Positions 53,601 to 64,000 of a DNA stretch of 64,000 nucleotides are shown piece by piece. The translations under genes were made by a program, and so were the position numbers. The notes below the pieces were generated by a model. It was not told the DNA's origin. It did not search any database and worked only from the letters and a program-made list of their open reading frames with translations. Source of the stretch: Erythroxylum novogranatense (lineage: Eukaryota; Streptophyta; Magnoliopsida; Malpighiales; Erythroxylaceae); the NCBI GenBank assembly GCA_029891385.1, contig CM057230.1, positions 49,083,414-49,147,413 of the forward strand. Reading direction: 5' to 3'. Every line of letters begins with the position of its first letter. Position 1 is the first letter of the stretch.

Positions 53601-54786
53601 TTGCATGATTTGTGTCCATTTTGCAATTGTTTTCATGGTTTCTACATATACACAATTATCATATGACTAGCAAACATAATTGTCCTTTGTAAGTGTTTGT
53701 CACTGACAAGAAGCACATAAAGACGACTGGTGGTAATCTTTATCAAATTGGTTTTTATTTCCATTTGGATTTGCTTAATTTATAGCAAGATTTGAAATTT
53801 ATCCATTACTATTCAATGGTTGGCTAAAAGGTATTTAGTTTATGTACAACATATTTGGTGAATTGGGACTCGGTACATATTAACAACCTTTGGTTGGTTA
53901 TGTTGTTGCATTTACAAGGCTATAATTATTTGTCTAATTAGTTTTATATTTTTGCGTGTTAGGGCCGATTTGAGTCATTAAAGTTTTAAATCTCAATTTT
54001 AATAGCTTCGAACTTTTTGAATTGATTTAAAGTTTGATTAAGCTCAAATTTATACTAATACCTTTTTTAGGTTTGATCAAGAGATTCGAGTTAGACTTAA
54101 AGTATTAACTCAAATTGAAAAGAAATATTGTAGTACTAAATCATTAATTGGATACTTTCAGCCCCCTTAATGTATCATTATATTATTTTGGGATTTATAT
54201 ACAATCTTACATGAAATTATATTATAACAATTATCTTTACGTCATCGCTATCGCCTTTAGTCGTCATTATTTGTCATGTACATTGGACATTTTTATTGTC
54301 ATCATGTTTAAATGTTCCCTTATCAAAGATTCGACTGGTCGCATCATCTCCATACATTATCATTACAAAAGAGTTCTCCATCGTTGATGCGTCGTCTTTG
54401 TCATTGATCCTCCTAGGAGTTTTATGAACACTATGTAGTTGTTTCAATCAATAAATGGAGCTTTACTTGTATTCTAGCCCTCTTGGATAAACGAATATTT
54501 GAGTTTGTCGTTTTTTCCTTATGCAAATATATGAGATTCTAACTCTTAACATCATTTATTGATCAATAAAACTTAAAAGGGGATTAAATTGGGAGTGTGC
54601 AAAACTTTTAATTCTTCTATAAATTAAAACTACTATTATCTTTTTAAAATTCTATATATTCGGCCAAGTTGTCATTCTAAAAATTGTAACTTTCAGAAAT
54701 TAAGGTCAACTTTAAGATCACATTTAGGTAATTATTCTTCCATGCACTTTTCGTCTTCTACGTAACAACATTTTAGAATTCATCTC
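50628..54786. other. helicase 3' flank and AT-rich intergenic DNA
   Basis: The first few hundred bases should contain the helicase 3' untranslated region; no strong AATAAA was seen close to the stop. 51300-54786 is AT-rich without a recognisable gene, RNA or element. Open frames here are short and look accidental. Confidence 0.5.
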
Positions 54787-55764
54787 TAATGGGAGAAACA
54801 TAGATAGATGCAGCGGAAGCAATCCACCAATTAGTTGATATAATAATAATGCACGATCCCAAATTTAAATTAATTCTCCCATCTTGTGTAAAACTTTAGG
54901 AAATAACTAGGCAATAAAAAAATCTAATGCAGCACACAATAAAATCAACATTGCGATTTACGTGAAAAACCTCCTCGATGTGAGGGGTAAAAACCACGGG
55001 ATCGAAGTTTAGGAAAAATCTCCATTATCAACAAATAATGGGCACATCAACAAGTTATCTTCAGTATCCCACTGGAGGTAGCAACAATAACATCAAGAAT
55101 ACAACAATTCTCGACAAAAAACATCAATAACAACAACAAGAGAAATCAACAACAGAGTTTGTGAAATCACCCGAAATCACACTTTCCAAAATAGCCCGAG
55201 CAGATCAGCAAAACGATCTCTAAATAATAAACCCAGCGTCACATATCAAGATCAACATGTCCTCTACCAACTATCAAAGTTTCAGCTCAATTAAACAACG
55301 TTTCACCATCTCATTGTGAGCTTGATCAAAACTGCTCAATGCTAGATTTTTAGGATCCTAAAAGTGAACCCAAATTTGACCACGAATCACCAGAAAATCA
55401 TAACTCCAATCAAGATTCTGATTGTTGGATAAGAACAATCACTAGTGCAGAGTAAGTCTTCAAAGTTTGAGCTCGATCAGACAAAAAAAAAACTATTTGA
55501 TCGAGGACTTAATCAAATTGTTTAAAACTCTCTCTCACACCCACTAGTGTTTTTCTTCTTCAACTCTTTCACTCTTGCTTTAGTAAATTACATCATGCAA
55601 TCCCCAAAATCTGCTCACTCCCTCTCTCTCTTTATATAGCAAAGGAAAGAAGAAAACAAAAATTAAATTCAAACAATTTGGGAAACACACCAAACAAATA
55701 ATCACTCAAATATTTTGTTTTTTCAAATATGGAGGCTGCATTAAATGTGGAGGGTTGATTAACA
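54787..55764 (-). repeat. 3' LTR of the TNT1-like element (about 978 bp)
   Basis: On the minus strand it starts TGTTAATCAACCCTCC after the purine run GAGAGGGGAGATT and ends near TTCTCCCATTA. It shares AATTAATTCTCCC, TTTACGTGAAAAACC and AACTCTCTCTCACA with the 5' LTR. Confidence 0.9.
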
Positions 55765-55863
55765 AATCTCCCCTCTCAAGAAGTTTGGTTGGCTAGTTGA
55801 AATGAATTGCCATCTCGACAATCAGCTTGCATGTCTCAAACTTTCCTCTTGGTAGTGTCTTTC

Positions 55864-56431
55864 TCAACATATCAAAACCATTATTGTCAGTGTGAATCTT
55901 CTCAAGTTCAAACTCCTTGGACTCCAATGCATCTTGAATCCAATGATACCTGACATGGATATGTTTTGATCTAAAGTGAAATGTAGATGGATTACACTTT
56001 GGTTATCACAATGCAATACGTACCACTCCTGCTTGAAGCCAAGTTCTTGAACAAGCTTCTTCATCCACAATAACTCCTTAAATGCTTCTATTGCTGCAAT
56101 AAACTCAGCTTTAGTGGTAGATAATGCAACGCACTTTTGTAGCTTCGATTTCCATGCTACAACTCCACCTGTAAAATCAATCAGGTACCCTGAAGTAAAT
56201 TTATGAGAATTAATAACCAACCAATTCAAGTTTTCCACTTCCAAAACTCAAACACAAGTTGGGAGTGCCCTGAAGATATCTCATAATCCATTGCACGACT
56301 TTCCAATGCTCTCTATCTGGATTATATAAGAATCTACTAACTGTACTTACTGCATAAGTTATGTCTGGCCTTGTATATACTATAGCATACATCAGACTAC
56401 CCACTGCTGAAGCATAAGGAACTTTCTCCAT
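55864..56431 (-). pseudogene. copia RNase H (TNT1-like)
   Basis: From 56431: VGSLMYAIVYTRPDITYAVS, YLQGTPNLCLSFGSGKLEL, then (frame change near 56225) LIDFTGGVVAWKSKLQKCVA, LSTTKAEFIAAIEAFKELLW and HCDNQSVIHL. These are the copia D-G/E/D RNase H blocks; the end near 55870 is frame-shifted. Confidence 0.85.
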
Positions 56432-57115
56432 ACCTTTCTTATCATCATCAGTAGGCGGACTCTACTCGGTACTCAACTCGAATTGATTACCAAGTAGAGT
56501 ACTTATTGCTTTAGCCTTGTCCATGTTGAATCTCTGAAGCACCTTCTGGATGTTCTTCTCCAGGGACAAATATAACCTTTTAGTTGGTCTGTCTCGAGAA
56601 ATCCATATACCAAGGATTTGTTTATTGGTCCTAACTCTTTTATAGAAAAAGACTTACTCAATTGCTTCTTCAACGCATCAATCTTGGAGATATTCTTGTC
56701 AACAATCAACATATCATCAACATAGAGCAATAGAATAATAAAGTCATCATTAGAGAATTTATAAACAAACACAAAATGATCTGAAGTAGTCTTTTTATAG
56801 CCTTATTGCTTCATAACAGGCTCAAACTTCCTATATCATTATCTTGGTGCCTGTTTCAGGCCGTAAATATTTTTCTTCAAATTGCAAACATAGTTTTCTT
56901 TACCTTACACCCTGAAACCCTCTGATTGCTCCATATAAATTTCTTCTTCCAGGTTTCCATGAAGAAATGCAGTTTTCAAATCCATCTGCTTGACCTCCAA
57001 ATCAAGATTTGCTACTAACCCAAGAACAACTCTGATGGATGACATTTTTATAACTGGAGAAAAGATTTCATCAAAGTCAATACCTTTTCTCTGACTGAGC
57101 CTTTTCACAATTAGT
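56432..57115 (-). pseudogene. copia reverse transcriptase (TNT1-like)
   Basis: From 57108: QRKGIDFDEIFSPVIKMSSI, LEVKQMDLKTAFLHGNLEEE, IYMEQSEGF, then after stops FKFSNDDFIILLLYVDDMLI near 56735 with the catalytic Y-V-D-D and SIKELGPINK. Frame changes lie near 56900, 56780 and 56620. Confidence 0.88.
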
Positions 57116-58440
57116 CTAGCTTTGTATCATGGACGTGAAGCATCATTTTCTTGCTTCACCGTGAACATCTACTTATTCTTTAAAGCTCTCTTTCCCTTAG
57201 GTAAATTTACCAGATAATAAGTGTGATTCTACTGCAAGGAACTCATCTCATCTTGTATAGAATCAAACCACTCCTTTTTATGCTCATCTTCTAAAACCAT
57301 TTCATAAGTCTTAGGTTCTCCCCCATTTGTCTATAACACATATTTATGGATGGGATACTGAGTGGAAGGATGTCTAGCTCTAGTAGATCTTCTAAATGAA
57401 ACTTCTACTGGAGCTTCTGGTTAAATAGGATCGACACTATATGTTTCAACCTGTACAGGCTCATCTACACAATCTTCATCAAACATATTATGTTGAAGAT
57501 CAACCTCTACCTATTGCAAGGCTGCAATCAAAGAAAGTGGATCCAAGTTAGCCATACCATCATTAGACTCTAAAACTGTTTTCTTTGATTTATTAATATC
57601 TTCAATGGTTTGATTTCTATGAATATAACATCACGAATTCTAGTAAGTTTCCTCTCAACTGGATCCCAGAACCTGTAGCCAAACTCATCTTGACCACAAC
57701 TGACAAACACACGTTGAGTCAAGCTTAGGCCTCTCATCTTTGGGAATATGAACAAAAGCGTTGCAACCCAACACCCTGAGAGGATCATAAGAAACACCTT
57801 TTCTTGACCAAACCTTGTTTAGTACATTAAGCTGCAAAGGAACACTAGGTGTGAGGTTAGCAATATGAACAATTGTATGTAAAGCCTCACCCTAATATGA
57901 TTACGATAGCTTGGCGTGTGATAGTAAACATCTGATTCTCTCCACTAGTGTTCTATTCATCCTTTCAGCTAAGTCATTTAACTGAGGAGTCTTTGGAGGA
58001 GTCTTCTCATGTCTAATAGTCTGAGATCCACAGTATTCATCAAATGAGCCAACGTATTCACTGCCATTATCTGTTCAGACACATTTCAACTTCTTTCCTT
58101 GAATGATCATCAATGAACGTCATAAAGTAACTATCACCACCAAGTGTCTACATCTTCATAGGACCACATGAATCAGAATGCACCAACTCTAATACATATG
58201 ACTTCCTTGAAGGAGGATGACTCTTAATGGTGACTCTAGTGTGCTTGCCTGCTAAACAATCATTGCAATTCTCGAGCTCTACCTTTTCAACACATAACAA
58301 GAGATTTTATTTAGCCAATAAAGACATACCTTTCTTACTCATATTAGCAAGCCTCCTATGCCACAAAGTAACCGTCTCCTTACTCTAAACTACGTTTACA
58401 TTGTCATTGAAAACCTTTGTTGACATAAGGTACAATTTTG
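57116..58440 (-). pseudogene. copia integrase and integrase-RT linker
   Basis: Recognisable minus-strand pieces include the C-terminal SCGQDEFGYRFWDPVERKLT and RIRDVIF near 57620-57700 and, in several frames between 57850 and 58400, integrase-core and zinc-finger wording (e.g. HKRLANMSKKG near 58340). It is heavily decayed. Confidence 0.7.
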
Positions 58441-58900
58441 ATTACTTCTGGCCTTTTGCTACAATCAAGTTACTCTTGGAAACTTCCAAAGTCATTTTCA
58501 TCAAGTTCACCAATTGAGATAAAATTCAACTGTATATTAGGAACATGTCACACATTTCTAATAACTAACCTGGAGCTATTACTAGTCTGCAAACACACAT
58601 CACCACTACCAATAGCTTTAGAATACCATCGTTACCCTTTCTTACAGGACCATAATCATTGGATCTATAAGAAGAGAAACGCTTGTGTGAAGTAGAATGT
58701 ATGGTAGCACCTGTGTCAATTACCCAACTGGTATCCTGGCTGACAACATTAACCATGTTGGCCTCATTATACAAAAGAAGATCCTCAATAGTGGTTGTGA
58801 CCCGCTGTGTATTATTGTCTCCATTATCATCATTTTGCTTCTCTTTACCCTTGTTCTTTTTGTTCTCCCTTTTCAGTTTCCTACATAATTTCTTAACATG
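58441..58900 (-). pseudogene. copia protease and gag zinc region
   Basis: From 58774: NVVSQDTSWVIDTGATIHST gives the protease active site D-T-G-A near 58730, followed by SHKRFSSYRSNDYG and VRKGNDG. Upstream, basic sequence (KKNKGKEKQN-like) and a broken zinc knuckle near 58880-58910 end gag. Confidence 0.82.
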
Positions 58901-59505
58901 CCCTTTCTGGATGAAGAGAAACCTTGCACCTTTCTTCTCATCTCTTCACTCAGGACTCCACTCTTGACTGAATCCATAGTCAAGGAAGTTTTAGAACTTA
59001 TGGTTGAATTTGTAAGTGAGCTCCTAAAAATCCTCAAAAAATCTGACAAAGAATCAATAAACATCAAAGCTTGCACCTCTTCCTCTAACTTGATGTCTGT
59101 ACTTGCCAACTGGTTAAAGACCCTTTGATATGTATTTATGTAATCACACATCGGAGTACCATCATGGTATCTCATATACATCAATTGCTTTATTAGGTAC
59201 ATTTTATTACTCCCTGTCTTGCTAGTATATAATCCTTCTAGCTTTATCCACAATATGCGTACATGAGTTTCATTAACAATGAGGTTAAAAACATTGTCAT
59301 CTACCCATTGTCTAATAATACCACATACCTACCAATGGAGCAAATTTCATTCAACATCACTTTTACCTTATGACTTTTTGATAGCAAAGATAGGATCATG
59401 ACAACCTTTGACAAAGAGTAAATCCTCCATTTTACCTCTCCAAACATGATAATTGGAGCCATTCAAACTCACCGTCCTTCCTATATTACCTTCTATGTTT
59501 ACCAT
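58873..59505 (-). pseudogene. copia gag (TNT1-like)
   Basis: The ATG at 59505 (minus) starts MVNIEGNIGRTVSLNGSNYH, then VWRGKMEDLLFVKGCHDPIF, matching TNT1-type gag starts. After a frame change near 59370-59255 comes LYTSKTGSNKMYLIKQLMYM, YINTYQRVFNQLASTDIKLE and EEVQALMFIDSL, the UBN2 region. It ends near 58873. Confidence 0.85.
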
Positions 59506-59533
59506 AAGATAATAAATGCACCCAAAATTGGAA

Positions 59534-59545
59534 GCTCTGATACCA
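59534..59545 (-). promoter_or_regulatory. primer-binding site of the TNT1-like element
   Basis: Minus strand TGGTATCAGAGC, a perfect match to the plant initiator tRNA-Met site, a few bases inside the 5' LTR end. Confidence 0.92.
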
Positions 59546-59548
59546 ATT

Positions 59549-60495
59549 TGATAGGAGAAATGCTGGTGGATGTAGCAGAAGCCACCCACCAATTAGTCGA
59601 TACAATAACAATGTATTATGCACGACCCCATATTTAAATTAATTCTCCCTATTTGTGTAAACCTTTAGGAAATAACCAGGCAATAAAAAATCTAATGTAG
59701 CATATAATAAAATTAACACCGTGATTTACGTGAAAAACCTACTTGATATGAGGAGTAAAAATCACAGGACCAAAGTCTAGGCAAAACCTTCACTATTAAT
59801 AACTAATGGGTACATCAACAAGTTCTCTCTAGTATCCCACTAGAGGTAGCAACAATAACATCAAGAATATAACAATTCTCGACAAAAACATTAAAAACAA
59901 TAGAAAGAGAGTCTGCGAGATCACTCGAAATCACACTCTCCAAAATAGCTTGAGCAGATCACCAAAATGGTCTCCGAACAACAAAACCCATCATTAGATA
60001 TCAAGATCAACGTGTCCTCTACCAGCTGTCAAAGTTTCAGCCCAATTGAATCACGATTCACTATATGATCATAAGCTTGATCAAAATTGCTCAATGTTGA
60101 AATTTTAGGATCCCAAAAGTCAACCTAACTTTGACCACAATTCACCAGAAAATCAGAACTCCAATCAAGATTCTAATCATTAGATATAAACAACCACTAA
60201 TGTAGAGTGGGCCTTTAAAGTTTGAGCTCGATCAGACCACAAATGACTATCTGATTGAGGACTTAATCAAACTATTAAAAACTCTCTCTCACATTCACTA
60301 GTGTTTTTCTTCTTCAACTCTCTCACTCTTGCTTTAGTCAATTACATAATGTAATCCCACAAAATCTGCTCACTCCCTCTCTCTCTTTGTACAGCAAAGG
60401 AAAGAAGACAAACACACCAAACAAATAATCACTCAAAGATTTTGTTTCTTAAATATGGAGGTTGCACTCCATTAGATGTGGAGGGTTGACTAACA
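59549..60495 (-). repeat. 5' LTR of the TNT1-like element (947 bp)
   Basis: On the minus strand it starts TGTTAGTCAACCCTCC and ends TTTCTCCTATCA. It lies next to the primer-binding site and is followed outside by the TSD ATCTC. A TATA-like region lies near 60385 (GTACAAAGAGAG; the sister LTR has TATATAAAGAG). Confidence 0.9.
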
Positions 60496-60500
60496 ATCTC

Positions 60501-61200
60501 CGCTTAATTATCCAAACTTGGAAGTTTCTTATCCTTTAATTGTAAATTTTTTAAAGTACAATAAGGTTTGTACATGGCTCCCTCAAAAGAAGAATCATGG
60601 TCCAAGTTGTCTAGAAAGTAGAAAGTTAAAATCTTTTCACTATTAAAATATACAAGATTCTCAAAAAGGTATCATTAAATGTCCATTAAGTCAATTACCT
60701 AAGATTGGGTTCATAATTTAGACTTGGAATTTAATAGCATGATGATAGTTTATAGTTTGGTTTTTCCATGAGGATTTGACTAAAACGTGTTCACTACTTT
60801 GGTTAAGATACTATTAGAAGGTTTAACTAAAATTACTTTAGCAAAAGAAGTTTAATATGTGGACATAATGGTTGTAGTTTTCAAATTAGTAAACATAACA
60901 TATATACTAACAAACTGTTTAATAATATTAACAAAGATATTAATAAAGTCGTACAAAAACTTAAATTATTCGTTTCATAGCATCTACCAAACATAAATTA
61001 TATAACATATGTTCATCACCACCCTTTGTCTCTAGCAGTATTATATTATATTATCCATTGTTTTAAAAATTGGACTGGATATCGAACTGGTTGAAGGAAA
61101 GGTTTAAGATTTAAAGGTTCAACTGATATTAAATATAACATTCCATCACCGATGGGAAGGGTATTTTGGTAAATTGAGACGGGTTAGGATTGTTTAAATA
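60501..61200. other. intergenic DNA without recognisable features
   Basis: AT-rich with many stops in all frames. I see no gene, RNA or element here. Confidence 0.5.
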
Positions 61201-64000
61201 TATCTCGGCATGCACATGCATCTTATAGCCTCTATATAAATATGAATGGTAATTTTTGCACATGCACATGATTGTACATGTATTCATGACATTTTCCGGC
61301 ATATGTGTCTAAATGAAACTTTTTGTGAATTATGTGATATTTGTGTTTGAAAAATTGAATTGAAGTGCTCTAGGTGTGTTTTACATTTTTAGGAATTTGT
61401 GAGAATTTTTCTGGAATTTTTGGGGGTACTTGCCCCGACTAGAAAATTTCCAACTGACTGACTGAGTGAGTTTCTTGTACTGAAAAGTACTGCCTAAAGG
61501 CACTAAAATATTGGATAAAAGATTTTTGGGATTGTTCTAGATGGATTAAAGATTAATTTGGATTAGGGTTCTTTGATTAAATGATTAAATAGGATTAAAT
61601 TGATTTTTTTTTGTCTTTTTCCAATTAAAGGACAAGTGTCTTCCTTCATTTATGATATTTGTCTTATTCCATTCAATGATTTACGACTCTTCTCCTTGTC
61701 TTGTTTTTAAAATTACTTTGAAAGCTCAAAAGCTTCCTCTCATCCGTAGCCTTGCCTCTCCTTCCTTGGTGTACTCTTCTCCTTCCTTCGTTGGTGTCTT
61801 CTTCATACAAGAAAGTTTCTTGTTCTTTTGCTTATCTCCTTCTCCTTCCACTTTGCTCTCTCTTCTATTAACTCACCTAAAAAGGCTTAGCATAAACTTG
61901 CTTCCTTGGGATGATGATGTCGTGGGTGTTAAGTGAGAGTTAGGAAGTTGTGATTACTTGGAAGATTGGAAAGATTGAAAGCTTGACTAGGTAAGAGTAT
62001 GTTTTAAGCTTTGATCATTCATTTAATGCATGAATTGGTAGTTAGATGCATTAATGGTGATTTATTGTACATTAATTTCATGAAACTTGTGGTTTGATTG
62101 TTTCGGTATGAGTTTATGTTTGTGTGTGGATGAATGATGAATGTAAGTGTAATAGGTTTTGTATGAAAATTAGGATGGATTGAAGTGGATTTTGTGATTT
62201 AAGATGAGTGGAAACAAATGAAAATTTATTCTATGGTTGCTGCCATTTTTATGGCTAGGTGATTAAGTGGATGACTTGATGAAATGGTGGCTGATTTTCT
62301 TGGCCAAATTGCATGCTAGTTGGAGTAGGATTGGAATTGGAATGATAGAAATTGGTTGAGTATGAAATCTGGAAAATGTGACTTTGTGTAGGTTTCATAT
62401 TTTGGCTCATAACTTTTGATATGGCTGTCCAATTAAGCTGAGGTTTATTTTAAATTAAACATAAGAAGTATGGCTAGATTTCATATGAAGGAAGTTTTTT
62501 CCAATTCTGACCTTAAGGATTTTAATTTTGGCATGCAAAGTGAATTGTTAGGTGCTGTGTGAACAGTATCTGAACCTTGTGACCTGAAACTTTGATGATT
62601 TTTTTAGGATTGAATTGGATTGAATTTGGTACATTGGTCTTTATGAAAGTTGAATATTTTTGTGTTAGCTTTCTAACGTCACTAAGTATGAATTTATTTG
62701 ATGTGTATATTGAAAGTTATGGTCTGTTAATGTTCAAATGGTAATTCAGTCCAAATTGTGTTTTGGTGTGCAATGCTCTAAGTGAACAAGTTTTGTGCTA
62801 TTTATGTTCTGGTATTTATTTGGGACTGTTGGTGGTGAAAATGACTTTAGTGACCTTCTGGAAAGTTGTATAGGATTGTTGTAGCTTTCTAATGAGGTAT
62901 TTTGTGTGAATTTTGGATGTAAGGATTGCTAGATATAAATTTGTAAAGTTTTGTTATGGCTTGGGTTAAATGCTGATTTCTTAAACCCTAACAGGACAAC
63001 CACATTAGTGAGAGGATTTGACCTAGTTTGAATGGGAATTTTCTTTGAAGTCCTTCTTGAGAATTGTAGTATATTGTCTGAGATTTTTATTGCTTTATGG
63101 TATGTAATTTTTTGACAATGGGTTGGAAAGTTATGAATGTTGGAAGATTTTGTTACTGTGAGAATGAGACTTATATAGGCAGAAGATTTTGCTTGAGAAT
63201 TTGAGTTGTTTATAGGTTGATTTTGCTTCCAGGTTATTCATGAAACTTGTAGAAAATGTTTTTATCTTTCTTTTGACATATATCTTGGAATTTTTGGCAT
63301 AAGGAATGGAAAGATAGGAATTTTTTTGTAGAGTACATTTACTGTTCATATGGTAGTTTTACTGTTTCATTGGGCAGAACTTTTGTTTGTGTTTTTGACC
63401 CTCTTATAGATTGAATTGGATTGGGGGGTCTTCTTGAAGATTGTAGAAAATGTTTAGAGATTTCTAATGGTGTATAATTTACCTTATTTGGAGTTATTAG
63501 TAAAAAGTTATGGGGATTGGAAGAACACAGTTACTGTTCATATGGTCATTTAAGGGCAGTAACTTTGAAGTAGTTTTTGGCACCCTTAGAGGTGAGATTG
63601 GTTTGTGAGCCCTTCATGGAACTTGTAGGGTTTCTTATTACCTTTCCAATGAGACCTTGTTTGTAAATTTTGAATAAGTGTGTAAAGAGTTATGCATGTT
63701 AGAAATTCAGATGGTGAAGAGAGGGAAATAAGTGCAAACCCTCTTATCTTTTGTTTTATCCTAAAGCTCTTTTGCTTATATCTTCGTCATCTGACTTCCG
63801 ATTGACCTGATTATCAAGGCGTCGGATTCATAAGACAATTATATACCTCTCCATATAGAATTGTGAACTTTGTGGGATTTAATTGAGATTTAGGGATTGA
63901 ATCCAAGTGAGAGAATTGAGTAAAGTTTGGCAATATCCGGACCTATAGAGGTCCAAATTGAGTAATTCTGGTGTCTATAGGCTCCTCAAACATAGGGGAA
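61200..64000 (+). repeat. probable gypsy LTR or LTR-like repeat with diverged internal repeats, continuing beyond the window
   Basis: It has TATA-like CTCTATATAAATATG at 61231, a pyrimidine-rich leader (61790-61870) and GATTGAAAGCTTGACTAGGTAAG near 61975, paralleling the leader layout of the Tekay LTR at 4355-4490. From 62560 to 63720 a phrase of the type CTTCATGGAACTTGTAG...TTTCTAATG and TACTGTTCATATGG recurs several times. No coding sequence is seen. Class and strand are inference. Confidence 0.35.

Larger units (their letters stand above)
54787..60495 (-). mobile_element. full-length Ty1/copia element, Tork/TNT1 type, minus strand
   Basis: The two LTRs (54787-55764 and 59549-60495) are similar over their length, and the 5-bp duplication ATCTC flanks the element at 54782-54786 and 60496-60500. 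Primer site, gag, protease, integrase, RT and RNase H occur in copia order on the minus strand, all with stops. The LTRs differ at many sites and by indels, so the insertion is not recent. Confidence 0.93.

Noticed and set aside
52000..54700. Possible old copia or gypsy remnant downstream of the helicase
   Set aside because: A few short words looked copia-like, but no consecutive motifs in one order could be supported.
55864..60495. Short + strand open frames within the TNT1-like element
   Set aside because: All are antisense shadows of gag, protease and pol on the minus strand.

Overview
The window is nuclear DNA of a flowering plant, most likely a eudicot. It has one large spliced host gene with GT-AG introns, and nearly everything around it is nested LTR retrotransposons, a LINE, foldback/MITE-like DNA elements and an endogenous plant pararetrovirus. 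The species cannot be named from the sequence. There are no bacterial features, tRNA, rRNA or CRISPR.

Layout. (1) 1-6284: 3' part of a decayed Ty3/gypsy chromovirus (Tekay type, with chromodomain) and its 2.2-kb 3' LTR, inserted into (2) a minus-strand Ty3/gypsy Tat/Retand-type element (6285-about 10231), which itself carries a 941-bp solo LTR (7724-8664, TSD GCTTC). (3) 10232-11953: mostly anonymous DNA with one exon of a protein-disulfide-isomerase-like gene (10515-10618, minus). (4) 11954-17092: three nested insertions just upstream of the host gene: a 1.47-kb foldback element with a 7-bp TSD, a 5'-truncated L1-type LINE whose TSD overlaps the end of the foldback element, and a solo LTR (13696-15811, TSD GTCGT) of the same family as the chromovirus LTR at 4110, inserted inside the LINE. 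(5) 17298-50627: a DExH-box RNA helicase gene (DExH1/DExH3-like, DHX36/DHX9 class) on the + strand. I can place 19 exons that join in frame to 1222 codons plus stop, with all helicase motifs and a C-terminal double-stranded-RNA-binding domain. Three introns (11.2, 6.7 and 6.9 kb) are swollen by mobile DNA. (6) 50628-54786: downstream AT-rich DNA with nothing recognised. (7) 54787-60495: full-length minus-strand Ty1/copia element of Tork/TNT1 type with paired LTRs and TSD ATCTC. (8) About 61200-64000: probable + strand gypsy LTR running out of the window.

The most unusual content is in helicase intron 5 (24833-31660): a badnavirus-like pararetrovirus integrated as parts of two head-to-tail genome units. 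It has ORF1, ORF2 and ORF3 (movement protein, dUTPase-like domain, aspartic protease, reverse transcriptase, RNase H). A further ORF4 is joined to ORF3 by an ATGA overlap and contains a viroplasmin/RNase H1 N-terminal-like motif. A promoter, poly(A) signal and tRNA-Met primer-binding site follow. The combination of a dUTPase domain with a viroplasmin-like ORF4 in a badnavirus-type layout is the best candidate for something undescribed. The virus is thoroughly broken by stops, frameshifts and deletions.

The helicase gene is apparently the only functional gene. Two of its 3' splice sites have been locally tandem-duplicated (37 and 35 bp), and a similar 34-bp duplication breaks the viral ORF4.
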